Assembly (NCBI GenBank): GCA_016791045.1
Contig: JAEUNO010000026.1
Location: 1 to 64,000 of the forward strand
DNA: 64,000 nucleotides
Origin: Methyloversatilis sp.
GTDB lineage: Bacteria; Pseudomonadota; Gammaproteobacteria; Burkholderiales; Rhodocyclaceae
Direction of reading: 5' to 3'
Positions within the stretch are counted from its first letter, which is position 1. Each line of letters begins with the position of its first letter. The notes beneath the pieces were generated by a model. The model worked only from the letters and a program-made list of their open reading frames with translations, was not told the DNA's origin and did not search any database. Of this stretch, positions 1-8,856 are shown piece by piece. Position numbers and translations under genes: made by a program.

Positions 1-1
1 G

Positions 2-109
2 CGACATCCCGAACATCAAGCCATGCTCGACTGGTTCGGCTCAACCTTCGACCCCGCTGCCTTCGACATCGCCGAAGTCGATCGACGACTCGCAAAGATC
101 AAACTCTGA
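2..109 (+). CDS. C-terminal fragment of a pRiA4b ORF-3-like protein (cut by window edge)
   Basis: An open frame enters from the left edge and ends at TGA 107-109 after 35 residues. The tail, with DWFGSTFDPAAFDI followed by a short basic end, resembles the C-terminus of plasmid pRiA4b ORF-3-family proteins, which often travel with insertion sequences and plasmids. Only the end is visible, so the gene may be intact or broken upstream. Family assignment rests on motif memory alone. Confidence 0.5.
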   Translation, partial: RHPEHQAMLDWFGSTFDPAAFDIAEVDRRLAKIKL

Positions 110-120
110 CCGTCAACACG

Positions 121-462
121 GTGTCGGTCGGACGCTTACACAAGGCCTACGACACGGCCGACTTCGTTGCTGCCTGCCGGCAGCGTAATGTCACTCCGCA
201 TGTGGCGCAGAACGATGGGCGCCGCGGCGGCAGCGCCATCGATGGACGGACGGCGCGGCACGACGGCTACCGGATCAGCCAGGTGATCCGCAAGCGCATC
301 GAAGAACACTTCGGTTGGGGCAAGAATGTCGGGCGGATTCGGCAAACCGTGTTCCGAGGCATCCAGCGAGTTGATCAGCAGTTCAAATTGACGATGACCG
401 CATGCAATCTCACGCGAATGGCGCGAATAATGTTCGCGGTGCAGCAGGAAGTGCGGAAATGA
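121..462 (+). pseudogene. IS5/IS1182-type transposase, C-terminal fragment
   Basis: About 105 residues match the C-terminal part of DDE transposases of the IS5/IS1182 kind. Landmarks are KAYDTADFVAACRQRNVTPH, the SAIDGRTxRHxGY block, and IRKRIEEHFGW, which carries the catalytic Glu region. The N-terminal half and its first catalytic Asp are absent. Homology begins abruptly at about 143, right after a different gene, so this is a dead remnant. The frame reads cleanly to its stop. Confidence 0.75.
125..138 (+). repeat. 14-bp direct repeat copy A
   Basis: The word CGGTCGGACGCTTA occurs here and again at 838-851. The copies flank the transposase fragment and scar. It may be an IS end or target-site relic, or chance. 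Confidence 0.35.
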
Positions 463-888
463 GCGACCAATCCATGCGCGATGCAGGTTCGCGTAGCAGC
501 GCAAGGGCGATAAACCGGCAGTTTCAGTGCCAGATCGCATTCGGTCGGCTCATCGGTGGCGGGTGCGTCATCGTTTGTCGGCGAATTTCAACAGCCTGTT
601 AGGATTTCGTCCGCTATTAAAACCACGAGCGCATAAAGCTCAGACTGAAAGGGCTTAGCCCGGTGGGATACCGGCTCAGAAACAGCGCCTAGTTGGCGGC
701 ATGGCAACCGTCCAACTTCCGGGGGTCAGTTCAAACTCGGAGCGATTCAGGGTGCCGCCGTCGGCAAGGCATCGGACGAGGGCAAATCCGCCGACGAGAT
801 CGACGCGCCACGCTGAGGGCAGAATCGCAAGACGGGGCGGTCGGACGCTTATAGGTTAAGGCCGCCTTCCCCGGAAAGACGCGATGAA
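463..888. other. Gene-free insertion-sequence scar
   Basis: No convincing coding frame is seen. The stretch contains short pieces that look like IS ends, such as a GGGGGTCAGTTCAAACT block near 720. A 14-base word at 838-851 repeats one at 125-138. It is best read as debris of several insertions between the transposase fragment and the PEP-CTERM gene. Confidence 0.45.
838..851 (+). repeat. 14-bp direct repeat copy B
   Basis: Second copy of CGGTCGGACGCTTA; the first is at 125-138. Together they bracket about 700 bases of IS debris. Confidence 0.35.
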
Positions 889-926
889 CCAAAAAAAGCC
901 ACCGAGCTTTCGCCCAGCGGCTTTGC
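889..926 (-). terminator. Rho-independent terminator of the first PEP-CTERM gene
   Basis: On the minus strand AAAGCC (924-919) pairs with GGCTTT (900-895) and is followed by a run of T (the A-run at 891-897 on the plus strand). It lies about 20 bases past the stop codon of the gene ending at 945. Confidence 0.7.
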
Positions 927-944
927 TTTTCAGGTCGAGTAAGG

Positions 945-1760
945 TCAGCTGCGGCGGCGGCGAGCGAACCATGCGCCCATCAATCCGAGGCTTGTAAGCG
1001 CCAGCGTGCCGGGCTCGGGAACCGGAGTGCCGGTCGAAGGTGCTCCTACAATGACTTGAATTTCGGTAAAAGCAAGCTCATCTCGTCCATTCTCTCCGAT
1101 CGCCGAGAGCCTGATATTGTAGATACCATCAACTGTCGGATCAAAAGTCGGGCCGAAGAACCAGTGCGCTTTCCAAGAGTTTTGAACAACATTAGACATA
1201 GCAACCAGATCGCCATAACTCGCTACATCATTTGCTTTCGAGTCCGTTGCTGCGGTGGTTAAGTTAGTGCCGAAGGAGTGATCCCAGAAGCCGGCAGGAT
1301 TATTGCTTCCAAGAATAGGATCAAATGCGATTCCGTAATTCACCGTTGCCGACGGATCAATGTCCAGACTCAACCAGTATGTGAAAGCATCAAGAGCTCG
1401 AGGACCGTTACCGTCGCTGAGAACATCACTGTTGATTGACCATTCGAAATTCCACACTGCTGTCGGGGCAGCTTGTGTAGGAGCAACGCCAGCATCAAAC
1501 GAATATGTACCATCGTTGTTACTGTTAAAGATATTCTGTGGTTGGCCGGTCGCGTCGTGCCGCAATTTGGCCCGGAGTCCCAGTTCAATCGCTCCGCCGA
1601 TTCCGTCGTTATAAGTACCTACGGTGAAACTACCGTTGGCATTACCGCTACCGAAGATAACACCTGGCGTCACGTTCTGATCGAATTGAAGCGCTGCACT
1701 AGCAGTCCCCGAGAGAAGACCAATCAGCACTGCCGGAAGAAATTTGGCGTACGTCTTCAT
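945..1760 (-). CDS. PEP-CTERM sorting-domain exported protein
   Basis: This 271-residue secreted protein has an N-terminal signal peptide (MKTYAKFLPAVLIGLLSG, probable cleavage after TASA). Its C-terminus has the PEP-CTERM tripartite signal: VPEPGTLAL, a short hydrophobic stretch, and ARRRRS. Such proteins are exported, processed by an exosortase (EpsH/XrtA) and linked to exopolysaccharide or floc formation. The central domain is not recognised. The start at 1760 is supported by GGAGG five bases upstream on the minus strand. The gene is AT-richer than the metabolic genes around it. It stands alone between IS fragments, with a terminator behind and a sigma-54-like promoter ahead. The exosortase itself is not in this window. 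Confidence 0.85.
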   Translation of the reverse strand: MKTYAKFLPAVLIGLLSGTASAALQFDQNVTPGVIFGSGNANGSFTVGTYNDGIGGAIELGLRAKLRHDATGQPQNIFNSNNDGTYSFDAGVAPTQAAPTAVWNFEWSINSDVLSDGNGPRALDAFTYWLSLDIDPSATVNYGIAFDPILGSNNPAGFWDHSFGTNLTTAATDSKANDVASYGDLVAMSNVVQNSWKAHWFFGPTFDPTVDGIYNIRLSAIGENGRDELAFTEIQVIVGAPSTGTPVPEPGTLALTSLGLMGAWFARRRRS

Positions 1761-1797
1761 TATGCCTCCGTCGATTAAGTTGAGTCTTAACTTGCCA

Positions 1798-1813
1798 AGC
1801 TAGTTTTGTGCCA
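1798..1813 (-). promoter_or_regulatory. Sigma-54 (-24/-12) promoter of PEP-CTERM gene
   Basis: Minus strand reads TGGCAC-AAAAC-TAGCT; the consensus is TGGCAC-N5-TTGCW. GG and GC are separated by exactly 10 bases and there is one mismatch in the -12 box. It lies about 38 bases ahead of the start at 1760. PEP-CTERM genes are known to be commonly controlled by RpoN with PrsK/PrsR. Confidence 0.6.
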
Positions 1814-1954
1814 CTCTGTGTGAATTCAGATTAAGGCAAACTATTCAAAGGTTTGTGGGGCTGACGTAGTACGACGGGCCACTAAGCTCCAGGGGGTGTG
1901 TAAAAGTTTTCGACACAATTTAGTTTTGCAAGAACCTGTGACCATTCGATGCAA

Positions 1955-2140
1955 ATCCTCTGCTTCGAGCTGGCGCAGGCGAGTGACCTCATAGGCGTTA
2001 ATTGCGCCGAAGCGCTCTCTCCAGATGTAGATCGTCTGCTCGCTGACACCATGCTTGTTCGACACCTCCGCCACCGGCGCCTTGTCGGCTTCGCGAAGGA
2101 TCTTGACCATCTGCGCTTCCGAAAAACGGCTCTCGCGCAT
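1955..2140 (-). pseudogene. IS3-family OrfA (helix-turn-helix) remnant
   Basis: From the ATG at 2140 the frame reads RESRFSEAQMVKILREADKA, then VSEQTIYIWRERFG and RLRQLEAE. This is the N-terminal HTH half of IS3-family OrfA transposase subunits (IS407/IS2-like). After LRQLEAE the family's ENxRLKKxVAE leucine-zipper region is lost and unrelated sequence follows. No OrfB is present. A dead IS fragment next to the end of the nit1C operon. Confidence 0.75.
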
Positions 2141-2234
2141 GACTTCCTCTCTGCTGTTGGAAGCCATCCTCTCAAGTTTCAACTGGTCCAAAAAGGCAGG
2201 AGCACGTCAACGCCAATAGCCGACATCCGGCGCC

Positions 2235-3626
2235 CTACATCACCGTCGAATGCGGCTGCAGCGGATGTTCCAGCGTATCGGCGATCAGGCGCAGGGCGAT
2301 GTCGCAGTCGTCGCGCGACATCGGGCCGCCCAGACACACGCGCACTGCGTCGGGTGGTGTGCCGTCGGTGCTGAAGGCGGCGCTGGCGACCACGCCGACG
2401 CCCTGTGTGCGCAGGTAGGACGCGAATTCCACCATCGACCAGTCGGACGACAGCGGCAGCCACAGGTGAAAGCCTTCCGGGTGCGCCCGCATCGCGTGGC
2501 GACCGAGATGGCGTGTGGCCAGCGACTGGCGGAACACGGATTCGCCGCGTATCGCGTCCAGCATTGCGTCGGCCGTGCCGTCGGTGATCCAGCGCGTGGC
2601 CAGCGCGTTGGTGACCGGCGAGCACATGACCGTGGTGGCGCGCAGCGCGCCGGCCAGACGTTCCGCCTGGCGCGGGCCGGGTGCGTGCACGAAAGCCGAG
2701 CGCAGGCCGGCGCCGAAGCACTTCGACAGACCGGTGATGTAATAGGTGAGTGCCGGTGCCAGCGTGGCCAGCGGCGGCGGGGTGTCGCGCGGCAGCATGG
2801 CGTAGGCGTCGTCCTCGATGATGGGCACGGCGTAGCGCAGCGCGACATCGGCCAGCGCCTCGCGCCGGGCACGCGTGATCGTCGCGGTGGTCGGGTTGAG
2901 CAAGGTCGGGTTGCAGTACAGCGCACGCGGTTTCAGCGTCCGGCACGCGTGTTCGAAGGCGTCCGCGCTGGGGCCGTCGTCGTCCAGCGGCAGCGCGTGC
3001 AGCTGCACGCCGAGCTGCGCGGCGATGGCCTTGATGCCCGGATAGGTCAGCGACTCGACGCAGATCAGCTCGCCCGGCCGCGCCAGCAGCGACACCAGCG
3101 CGGTCAGCGCGGCGTGGATACCCGGGCAGACGAGCACCCGTTCGACCGCGCACAGCGGCAGCCGGCGACGCAGCCACTGCACGCCGGCCGCGCGGTCGTC
3201 GCGCGTACCACCGAAATCCTGATAGCGCAGCAGGTCGTACCAGTCGGAGTGCACCATCACCTGCGCCGCACTGTCGCGCAGGCGGGCGATCAGCGCCGGG
3301 TCCTGCGGCTCGGGTGGCAGATTCATCGTCATTTCGGCGCCGCTGCCGCCGCGCAGCGTCAGGCCGGGCGTAGCCCCGCGCACGAAGGTACCCATGCCGG
3401 CGCGCGAATCGATCAGGCCGCGCTTGCGCGCTTCGGCATAACCGCGCGCCACCGTCGTGTAATTCAGTTCGAGGTAGTCAGCCAGTTCGCGCAGCGTGGG
3501 CAGACGGTCGCGTGCGGCGAGCCGGCCGCTGCGCACGTCTTCCGCAATCAGGTCGGCGATCAGCAGATAGGCCGGCTTGTTGCTCGACCGGATGCGCTTG
3601 AGCCAGATCTGCGCAGTCTTGTCCAT
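2235..3626 (-). CDS. MocR-type GntR regulator with PLP aminotransferase fold
   Basis: This 463-residue protein has an N-terminal GntR winged helix-turn-helix (about residues 15-85, with RLPTLRELADYLELNYTTVA). A fold-type I aminotransferase domain follows (about 120-455). The PLP-binding lysine is visible as K302 in GLSKCFGAGLR, and the cofactor Asp in IEDDAY near 272. MocR proteins are usually transcription regulators that sense an amino compound through PLP. It is the last gene of the nit1C-like operon. Its ATG overlaps the TGA of the previous gene by one base (TGATG), so translation is probably coupled. The effector is unknown. It probably regulates this operon, but a catalytic role is not excluded. 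Confidence 0.88.
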   Translation of the reverse strand: MDKTAQIWLKRIRSSNKPAYLLIADLIAEDVRSGRLAARDRLPTLRELADYLELNYTTVARGYAEARKRGLIDSRAGMGTFVRGATPGLTLRGGSGAEMTMNLPPEPQDPALIARLRDSAAQVMVHSDWYDLLRYQDFGGTRDDRAAGVQWLRRRLPLCAVERVLVCPGIHAALTALVSLLARPGELICVESLTYPGIKAIAAQLGVQLHALPLDDDGPSADAFEHACRTLKPRALYCNPTLLNPTTATITRARREALADVALRYAVPIIEDDAYAMLPRDTPPPLATLAPALTYYITGLSKCFGAGLRSAFVHAPGPRQAERLAGALRATTVMCSPVTNALATRWITDGTADAMLDAIRGESVFRQSLATRHLGRHAMRAHPEGFHLWLPLSSDWSMVEFASYLRTQGVGVVASAAFSTDGTPPDAVRVCLGGPMSRDDCDIALRLIADTLEHPLQPHSTVM

Positions 3627-4486
3627 CAGCCGGCTCGTCGGGTGAAGCGCTTGCGCGTGATCACGTCGGCGATGGAGAGACCGTCGGCGCGGCGCACGAC
3701 GCGGCAGCGATGATGGAAGCCGTCAGGCTCCGCTCCGGCATCCAGCAGCTCGACTCGCACCGCTTCGCCCGGGTCGATGTTGCCGTGGAAGTACAGCGTC
3801 CGCTCGACGGTGACCGCCGGGCGCAGCCCGTACCAGGCGAATTCGGCACGGTCGACCAGCGCCTGGAAGGTGGCGAAGTACAGGAAGCCGGCTCCGTTGA
3901 AATCGCTGTTCGGGCAGGGGGTGAAGTCGAAGCTGCGCAGGACTTCACCCGCGTACGCCGCAGTGCGGTGCGCCCGGCCGAGCGACTTCAGCTCGGCGGC
4001 TGCAGCCATCAGCGTGGCGTTGCCCGACATGAGGCCGTCGCCGTCCGGCAGCATCTGCGCCCTGGCGACGCTGCGGTTGCCGCCGCCCGGCGCGCGGCGC
4101 ACCAGCGCCGACAGCAATTCGATGCGCGCCACGCGCGTGTTGCCCATGCGTACCGTCTGCGCGCTGTAATGCTGCGCGCGGCCGTGCGGCACCAGGCGTG
4201 CCAGCAGCGCGAATGGCGCGTGTTCGGTCACCGCGTCGAACTGTGCCTCGCGCAGCCGTACCGCGGTCAGCGCGGCATAGCTGCGGTGGCCGTCGATGTC
4301 GGCGAAGGCCGGTTCGTCGCGCCCCTGCGCGCGTGCGATGGCCATCCAGTGCAGGTGGGCACATTCCTTCAGCAGCCAGTTTTCCGACAGGCCATACAGC
4401 GCCAGTTGCGGCATGCCGGCCTGATAGTGCTGCAGCAGCGCCAGCGTGGCGCGCGGCTGCAATTGGTTCGCGTCCTGCATCAGCAT
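3626..4486 (-). CDS. Pnap_2097-family biosynthetic protein (LnmK-like)
   Basis: The 286-residue protein resembles the Pnap_2097 family (TIGR04099), which is related to the hot-dog-fold LnmK acyltransferase/decarboxylase of leinamycin biosynthesis. No catalytic residue is proven here. Recognisable blocks are [18 protein letters not shown] near the start, [20 protein letters not shown] in the middle and a basic RKRFTRR tail. The start at 4486 has a strong Shine-Dalgarno, GGAGGAGG seven bases upstream, and overlaps the preceding flavoprotein gene by seven bases. Its place inside a nit1C-type operon suggests that the operon makes or modifies a small molecule. Function is inferred only from family and context. 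Confidence 0.7.
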   Translation of the reverse strand: MLMQDANQLQPRATLALLQHYQAGMPQLALYGLSENWLLKECAHLHWMAIARAQGRDEPAFADIDGHRSYAALTAVRLREAQFDAVTEHAPFALLARLVPHGRAQHYSAQTVRMGNTRVARIELLSALVRRAPGGGNRSVARAQMLPDGDGLMSGNATLMAAAAELKSLGRAHRTAAYAGEVLRSFDFTPCPNSDFNGAGFLYFATFQALVDRAEFAWYGLRPAVTVERTLYFHGNIDPGEAVRVELLDAGAEPDGFHHRCRVVRRADGLSIADVITRKRFTRRAG

Positions 4487-5775
4487 GTGACGGCCTCCTC
4501 CGGTTGACGATGCCGGGGCGCGAAGGCGGTCACCTTTTCGGTCAGCCAGGCGGCGTCGCGCGCCACGCCGGAAAAGCGGCCCGAGCCCCAGGTGTAGAGC
4601 CAGGGCAGACCGAGGAAGTACAGGCCCGGTTGCTGTGTCACGCCGCGTGTGTGCACCGGGTCGCCGCGTCCGTTGAATACCGGCGCGTCCACCCAGCGGA
4701 AGTCCGGGCTGAAGCCGATGCACCAGATGACACTCGTGATGCGGCTCGACGACAGGTCGAGCGTCGTACGCTCGGTCGCGGGCGTCCACACCGGCTCGTA
4801 GACCGACGGCGGCGGTGCGTCGATGCCGGCGCCGGCGATGTATTTGTCGATCGCGGCATTGATGCCGTTGTAGATGCGGTCGGCGTGGTCGAGCGCGGCG
4901 CCCAGGCCAGGCTGGAACGTGAGCGTCGTACCGTCGAGATCCTGCAGCAGGCCGTACAGTTCCATGCCTTCGAGCGCGAAGCGGCGCAGATCGATGTCGC
5001 GCCCGCCGTCGCGGCCGGTCACGTAGTGGTTGGTGTTGTCGCGCACGCCTTCGCGCAGCGGGTGCTCGGTCACCGGCATGTCGTAGTAATTCATGTCGGC
5101 CAGCCAGTCGACCACGTCGCGCCCGCGGTAGAAGCGCGCGCAGCGCGGCGCATCGCCCACCGCCAGATGCACCTTGCGCCCCGCCAGATGCAGATCTTCC
5201 GCAATCTGCGCGCCGGACTGCCCGGATCCGACCACCAGCACCTCGCCCTCGGGCAGCGCGGCCGCGCTGCGGTACTGCTCGGAATGCAGTTGCACGATGC
5301 CGGCCGGCAGGCGCTCGGCCAGCCGCGGCACGATGGGCTGGTGATAGCCGCCGCTGGCCACGACCACCTGATCGGCGGTCCATTCGCCGTCCGATGTGAT
5401 CACGTCGAACCCGCCCTGCGCACGCGGTGTCACGCGGCGCACCGCCACGCCCTCGCGGATCGGCGGTGCTACCTTGCGCCGGAAGGCGGCGAGATACGCG
5501 TTGATTTCGTCCTTCTTCATGAAGCCGTGCGGGTCCGGACCGTCGTACACATGACCGGGCAGTGCGCACTGCCAGTTCGGTGTGACGAGGCAGAAGTTGT
5601 CCCAGCGCTGGGTGCGCCAGACATGCATCGCGCTGTGCTTTTCCAGCACCAGATGGTCGATGCCGACCTGCTGCAGACAGTGGCTCATCGACAGGCCGGC
5701 CTGGCCGCCGCCGACGATGATGACCGGCAGATGGGAAGGGGAGGGTGGGGGCATGGCAGTGACTCCGTGGTTCAC
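4480..5775 (-). CDS. nitH: MSMEG_0569-family flavin-dependent oxidoreductase
   Basis: This 431-residue FAD/NAD(P)H oxidoreductase resembles flavin monooxygenases. The FAD motif [14 protein letters not shown] sits near residues 18-31. A second dinucleotide motif, [17 protein letters not shown], lies near 175-191. [18 protein letters not shown] is typical of the MSMEG_0569 family. Members occur in the nit1C / nitrogen-starvation cluster, where the substrate is not established. The ATG overlaps the TGA of the preceding small gene (ATGA). A GTG or internal ATG eight codons in is an alternative start. The symbol follows the nit1C naming in pseudomonads and is used by analogy. Confidence 0.85.
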   Translation of the reverse strand: MNHGVTAMPPPSPSHLPVIIVGGGQAGLSMSHCLQQVGIDHLVLEKHSAMHVWRTQRWDNFCLVTPNWQCALPGHVYDGPDPHGFMKKDEINAYLAAFRRKVAPPIREGVAVRRVTPRAQGGFDVITSDGEWTADQVVVASGGYHQPIVPRLAERLPAGIVQLHSEQYRSAAALPEGEVLVVGSGQSGAQIAEDLHLAGRKVHLAVGDAPRCARFYRGRDVVDWLADMNYYDMPVTEHPLREGVRDNTNHYVTGRDGGRDIDLRRFALEGMELYGLLQDLDGTTLTFQPGLGAALDHADRIYNGINAAIDKYIAGAGIDAPPPSVYEPVWTPATERTTLDLSSSRITSVIWCIGFSPDFRWVDAPVFNGRGDPVHTRGVTQQPGLYFLGLPWLYTWGSGRFSGVARDAAWLTEKVTAFAPRHRQPEEAVTC

Positions 5776-6059
5776 TCGTCGAAGGCGAGTACTTCGATCT
5801 GCGCATCGGGCTGCGTGGCCCAGCGCGCAGCGTGCTGTTCGATGTCGGCCAGCTGGTCCAGCGCGGCCGAACAGGCGAATCCGTATTTCGCGCGCACCCG
5901 CTCGGATGCGATGTGCAGCGCCTCGCGCACCGACGCCATGAATTCCTCCAGCGGGTAGCCGGTGCCCGGCGCGAAGTAGTCCTTGATCACCAGCGAGGGC
6001 GAATAACAGCGGGTTTCGGTCTGGTCGGGCCAGCGGACCCGGAAGTGCATGGCGGGCAT
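5772..6059 (-). CDS. MSMEG_0570-family nitrogen starvation response protein
   Basis: A 95-residue protein matching the small MSMEG_0570 family, with conserved [20 protein letters not shown] and the block [20 protein letters not shown]. No enzymatic motif or membrane segment is seen. It always co-occurs with the nitrilase/radical SAM cluster, so it is probably an accessory or regulatory subunit. The start at 6059 has AAGGA about ten bases upstream. A second ATG three codons later (6050) is possible. It starts 13 bases after the glycosyltransferase gene ends. Confidence 0.85.
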   Translation of the reverse strand: MPAMHFRVRWPDQTETRCYSPSLVIKDYFAPGTGYPLEEFMASVREALHIASERVRAKYGFACSAALDQLADIEQHAARWATQPDAQIEVLAFDE

Positions 6060-6072
6060 GGCGCAGATATCC

Positions 6073-7269
6073 TTATGTGGATGCAGGCGGACGCAGCGAC
6101 GCCCGGTACAGGTCGGCGTGACGCCGGGCGCTGGCCGGCCAGCTGAAGCGCCGGCACACCGCGGGCAGTTCGTAGCGCAATACCTCGGCGCGGCGCGGGT
6201 CGCAGGCGCGGCGCATGGCGCGGGCGATCGACAGGGCGTCCTGCGGGTCGGCCCAGCTGACGTCGGTGTCGCCCAGATATTCGGTGAAGGGCGCAATCGA
6301 CGACACGACGACCGGCGTGCCGCTGGCCAGCGCTTCGAGCACCACCAGGCCGAAGCCTTCGCAGGTCGACGCCATGACGAGCACGTCGGCGAGGCGGAAC
6401 AGCGCCGGCATGTCGGCATCGGCCAGCGTGCCGGCGATGACCACGTCGCGCGCATAGCCCACGGTCAGCCCGCTGTCGCGCAGGTCAGCCTGGAAGGCGC
6501 GCGCATAGCCGTCGTGGTCGAGCAGGCTGGCGCCGCCGGCGATCACCAGTTGCGCGCCCGGCAGATCGGCCTTGAGCAGCGCGAAGGCTTCGAGCACGCG
6601 CCGCGTGTTCTTGCGCTCTTCGACGCCGCCGACGGCGAGGAACACCGGGCCGCGCCCGGCGGCTTCGGTGATGCCCAGCCGATGCGCGAGGATGAGGTCG
6701 CTATCGCCCGGCTGCGCCGAGTAGCGTTCGGCGTCGACCCCGTTGTTCACGCGCTGCGCGTCGATGCCGAAATCGTCGGCCAGCCGGTCGCGCCACAGAT
6801 CGCTGACGCACAGCACGGTGCGTGCGCACTGCACGCCGCGCGCCTGCCAGGCCGCGAGCCGGCTGTCGTCGAACTCGTCGAGGTGATGCACGGTACGCAC
6901 GAAGCCGTCGATCAGCCCCTGATCTTCCAGTGCGGCGAGCGCGTTGGCGCTGATGCTGTCCTGCGCATGCAGGATGTCGAACGGCCGGGTCGCCAGACGC
7001 GGCGCAAGGTGGGCGACGTAGGCGCCGATGCGTTCGCTGACCATGTCGACCACGCTGCCCGGGGCGCCGGCCACCGGCACCGGTTCGAAACTGCACGCCG
7101 GCGCGCGGAACAGGCGCTGCCCGGGTGCGGCCGGTGCGAACATCGTCACGTCATGGCCGTCACGCTGCAGCGCCTGCGCCAGTTCCAGCGTGTGCACCAC
7201 GCCGCCACGCGGATTGACCGAATGGGTCAGCAGGCCGATTTTCAACCCCGTATGCAGTGCGTCAGCCAT
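6073..7269 (-). CDS. MSMEG_0565-family glycosyltransferase (GT4-like)
   Basis: This 398-residue GT-B fold enzyme has an N-terminal acceptor domain (LKIGLLTHSVNPRGGVVHTL). Its C-terminal GT4 donor domain shows VGGVEERKNTRRVLEAF and the E-x7-E motif region CEGFGLVVLEALASGTPVV. It should move a sugar from a nucleotide donor to an unknown acceptor. The ATG at 7269 overlaps the end of the AIR-synthase-like gene by eight bases. A longer frame upstream to 7326 lies wholly inside that gene and was not used. In the nit1C context it suggests that the operon product is glycosylated. Confidence 0.87.
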   Translation of the reverse strand: MADALHTGLKIGLLTHSVNPRGGVVHTLELAQALQRDGHDVTMFAPAAPGQRLFRAPACSFEPVPVAGAPGSVVDMVSERIGAYVAHLAPRLATRPFDILHAQDSISANALAALEDQGLIDGFVRTVHHLDEFDDSRLAAWQARGVQCARTVLCVSDLWRDRLADDFGIDAQRVNNGVDAERYSAQPGDSDLILAHRLGITEAAGRGPVFLAVGGVEERKNTRRVLEAFALLKADLPGAQLVIAGGASLLDHDGYARAFQADLRDSGLTVGYARDVVIAGTLADADMPALFRLADVLVMASTCEGFGLVVLEALASGTPVVVSSIAPFTEYLGDTDVSWADPQDALSIARAMRRACDPRRAEVLRYELPAVCRRFSWPASARRHADLYRASLRPPAST

Positions 7270-8269
7270 GCGCCGCCTCCGCCCGTGCCGCCGTCGCGGC
7301 GAGGATGAAGGCCTGTTCGGCGACATTCCACAGCAGCGCGCGTTCGTCCTGCAGGGTCAGCCACACCTCGGGCGAAGTGGTCACGCGGCCGATGCGTGCC
7401 GCGGCAATGTCGCGTTCGCCGAAGCGCGCGATGACGCGGTCGGCGTGGGCCGGACGCACCGACAGCAGATAGCCGAAGCTCGGGAAGGACAGCAGCCAGC
7501 GCAGCAGCGGCACGCCGTCGGGGCGCGGCACCGCGTCAAGATCAATCGTCGCACCGACCTTCGAACACTCGAGCAGCATCAGCGCGGTGCCGATCAGGCC
7601 GGCCATGCTGACGTCCTTGCCGGCGTCGCACAGGCCGGCTTCGGCCAGCTGCGGCAGCATTTCGATGTCGCCGCGCAGGCGTTCGGCCGGTGCGCGGGTC
7701 GAGGCATTCCAGTACGGATAAGGTTCTTCGTAGGCGCCGCGCAGGTCGACCGCCACGATCAGTTCGTCGCCCGGCTGCGCATCGAAACTGGTGATGAGCT
7801 TCTTCGCGCGGCCGAGTATGGCGACCGCCAGCTGGCCGTGCGCGGCGCGGTGATTGCTGTGGCCGCCGACTATCGGTACGCCGTAGCGCGCCGACGCGGC
7901 AGCCATGCCTTCGAGCACCGGCGACGAGGCGTCGGCGCCGTCGCTCCACAGCGCGTCGACCACCGCGATCGGCCGCCCGCCCATGGCGCAGATGTCGCTC
8001 ACATTCACCATGACGCCGCAGTAGCCGGCAAACCAAGGCATGCGTGACACGAACTGTTCGACCAGCCCTTCGATGGCGAGCAGCAGCCAGCCCTCGCCCG
8101 ACGGATCGGCGATGGCGGCGCAGTCGTCGCCGATGGCCACGGCCTGCGCCATGTCCTGCATGCCGCCGGGCAGTGCACGGTCGAGCGCGTCCATCACGTC
8201 GCCGATGTCGCGCTTGTGCGCGAAGCCGGGGCTGCCACGCAGCGCGTCGACGAGGGCGTGCAGATTCAC
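7262..8269 (-). CDS. nitF: Sll0787-family AIR synthase-like protein
   Basis: The 335-residue protein belongs to the AIR synthase (PurM)/ThiL/SelD ATP-dependent superfamily. Near the N-terminus is HKRDI followed by IGDDCAAIADPSG, the acidic metal/ATP loop. VNVSDICAMGGRP and GGHSNH are the PurM-type nucleotide loops. It probably phosphorylates or amidates an unknown substrate. The start is GTG 8269, which overlaps the acetyltransferase stop as GTGA. The much longer open frame upstream is antisense-like sequence inside the neighbouring gene. Member of the conserved nitrogen-starvation cluster. Confidence 0.85.
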   Translation of the reverse strand: MNLHALVDALRGSPGFAHKRDIGDVMDALDRALPGGMQDMAQAVAIGDDCAAIADPSGEGWLLLAIEGLVEQFVSRMPWFAGYCGVMVNVSDICAMGGRPIAVVDALWSDGADASSPVLEGMAAASARYGVPIVGGHSNHRAAHGQLAVAILGRAKKLITSFDAQPGDELIVAVDLRGAYEEPYPYWNASTRAPAERLRGDIEMLPQLAEAGLCDAGKDVSMAGLIGTALMLLECSKVGATIDLDAVPRPDGVPLLRWLLSFPSFGYLLSVRPAHADRVIARFGERDIAAARIGRVTTSPEVWLTLQDERALLWNVAEQAFILAATAARAEAAHG

Positions 8270-8856
8270 GCGGCGACTCCGCTGCGCGCCGCCGTCGAGC
8301 GCGTGACGAAGCCGCTGAACACGTCGAAGCACGGCGGGTAGTGATCGAGTTCGGCCTGCATCAGCCAGTGCGCCCGGCCGTGCAGGGTTTCCGGCTGCAG
8401 CGGCTTCCAGTGCAGGCGGCGGAACAGCGGCAGGTTCTGCGCCTGCACGTGGGCGAGGAAGGTGTGGCAGCCGCGCGCATGCGCGCTGGTCACCGCGAGC
8501 CGGATCAGCGTGGCGCCCAGCTTGCCGTGGCTGCGGAATGCCGGCGCCACCGCGAGGCGCGAGCCCCACCACAGGCCGGGTTCGCCGGAACGCCGGTCTT
8601 CGTGGATGCGCACCGTGCCGACCACCTGATCCGGCATGCCGCCGATCTGGGTGACCGCGACGATGAGCTGGGCGTGCGCATCGATGGCGTCGATGTCGTC
8701 GCCATCGAAAACGCCCTGTTCTTCGCAGAACACCGCGCGCCGCAGGCGATGCGCTTCGCTGCGCTCCCACGCGCTGTCCGCCCACTTGATGCGGAACTCG
8801 CAGGGCGCGAAATGCGCCGGCAGTTCGCAGTACCCGAGCGGGTCAGCGTGCAGCAT
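8266..8856 (-). CDS. nitE: MSMEG_0567/Sll0786-family GNAT N-acetyltransferase
   Basis: A 196-residue acetyl-CoA-dependent acyltransferase. FRIKWADSAWERSEAHRLRR and FCEEQGVF open the GNAT fold, and RLAVAPAFRSHGKLGATLIR is the acetyl-CoA pyrophosphate loop (R/Q-x-x-G-x-G/A region). The substrate is unknown. The family is one of the fixed partners of the nit1C nitrilase. The ATG at 8856 overlaps the radical SAM gene by 14 bases. The 63-codon extension upstream has no family similarity and was rejected. The stop overlaps the next start (GTGA). Confidence 0.87.
   Translation of the reverse strand: MLHADPLGYCELPAHFAPCEFRIKWADSAWERSEAHRLRRAVFCEEQGVFDGDDIDAIDAHAQLIVAVTQIGGMPDQVVGTVRIHEDRRSGEPGLWWGSRLAVAPAFRSHGKLGATLIRLAVTSAHARGCHTFLAHVQAQNLPLFRRLHWKPLQPETLHGRAHWLMQAELDHYPPCFDVFSGFVTRSTAARSGVAA

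Noticed and set aside
3626..5806. 726-residue fusion upstream of the Pnap_2097 protein
   Set aside because: The N-terminal part is an off-frame reading of the flavin oxidoreductase gene; GGAGGAGG before 4486 marks the true start.
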